From Aristolochia californica (Eukaryota > Streptophyta > Magnoliopsida > Piperales > Aristolochiaceae): a stretch of 64,000 nucleotides of DNA. The stretch covers positions 9,554,748 through 9,618,747 of the forward strand of contig JARWKL010000006.1 in NCBI GenBank assembly GCA_029961685.1, in the 5' to 3' direction. Positions 63,791 through 64,000 of the stretch are shown one piece after another. Numbering within the stretch: the first letter of the stretch is position 1; each line of letters opens with the position of its first letter. The position numbers were made by a program, and so were the translations under genes. Under the pieces are notes generated by a model. It did no database searches and was not told the origin of the DNA. It saw nothing but the letters and a program-made list of their open reading frames with translations.

Positions 63791-64000
63791 TCCGTCTATT
63801 ACTGAAGTATAAGTCACTCGATCTGGAATCAACCCTTTCCTTTGCATTTCTTTAAATAGAAGCTCGGCCTCCATGGCATTGACTTCTTGACATAATCCAT
63901 AGATGAGTGTGTTGTAAGTGTGATGGTTTGGTAGGCAATTGTGCTTCATCCTCTCATCAACCACTTTAAATGCAAGACTGGTGGCCCCACTCCTACACAA
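63791..64000 (-). pseudogene. G5 captured PPR fragment
   Basis: 70 residues: SLAFKVVDERMKHNCLPNHH, TYNTLIYGLCQEVNAMEAEL, LFKEMQRKGLIPDRVTYTSV, then IDG. Two P-class PPR repeats with the usual TYNTLIxGLC and LxPDxVTYxSxIDG motifs. It is a different part of a PPR protein from that in G4. The frame is open at the window edge. Confidence 0.8.

Larger units (their letters stand above)
62723..64000 (-). mobile_element. G5, second gene-capturing element (partial)
   Basis: Same family as G4: a left LTR, minus-strand polypurine tract, gypsy terminal codons, then captured CCR-like, helicase-like and PPR fragments up to the window edge. The 5' LTR and gag lie outside the window. It shares the CCR-like piece with G4 but holds other parts of PPR sequence and an additional gene piece, so the family is heterogeneous inside. 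Confidence 0.85.

Noticed and set aside
1..64000. CRISPR array, bacterial operons, rRNA genes.
   Set aside because: None seen. The repeats are long satellite monomers or retroelements, and the content is plant nuclear.

Overview
The window looks like heterochromatic, repeat-rich nuclear DNA of a flowering plant. I see no intact host gene. It holds nested retroelements, a long AT-rich satellite array, and several copies of an endogenous pararetrovirus (Caulimoviridae-like, called EPRV E1-E6 here). The plant assignment rests on 30K-type viral movement-protein remnants, initiator-Met-tRNA primer sites, chromodomain Ty3/gypsy elements, and captured fragments of plant-type genes (a cinnamoyl-CoA-reductase-like SDR and a PPR protein). 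The species cannot be named from the sequence.

Layout. 1-4363: EPRV E1, minus strand (protease, coat protein with CCHC knuckle, viroplasmin-like domain, degenerate primer site, leader, TATA), running off the left edge. 4364-22174: satellite array of about 27 monomers alternating between ~668 and ~600 bp, interrupted at 18530-19078 by a gypsy LTR fragment. 22175-23910: truncated gypsy element G1 (minus). 23911-27188: non-coding DNA with a 3-unit repeat, a (TA)n tract and a possible short LTR. 27189-32975: EPRV E2 (plus, gag to post-RNase H ORF). 33219-40645: EPRV E3 (minus), with the movement-protein region but no pol, split by a complete TRIM element (38618-38955). 40655-41121: EPRV fragment E4 (plus). 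41122-46058: 5'-truncated chromovirus G2 with its 3' LTR. 46059-60975: EPRV E5 (plus), interrupted by complete chromovirus G3 (48123-53265, TSD TCACT) and by gypsy element G4 (54547-58275, minus, TSD TCGCC). 61016-62722: EPRV E6 (minus), tail-to-tail with E5. 62723-64000: G5, a second member of the G4 family, running off the right edge.

Viral map pieced together from the copies: Met-tRNA primer site(s), 5' ORFs, coat protein with CCHC knuckle, an ATGA stop-start overlap into protease-RT-RNase H, then an unassigned ORF ending in a Cys/His motif, a Lys-rich ORF across the promoter, TATA box and a ~0.9 kb leader back to the primer site. No integrase lies between RNase H and the promoter, which fits a pararetrovirus rather than an LTR retrotransposon. 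Every copy carries stops, frameshifts or deletions.

The most interesting points are: G4 and G5, which lack pol in what is visible and carry joined fragments of several host genes; the two tail-to-tail EPRV inverted repeats, which could give hairpin RNA; the two different 5' ends of the EPRV copies; the alternating long/short satellite; and the TRIM with recognisable LTRs, primer site, polypurine tract and target duplication.
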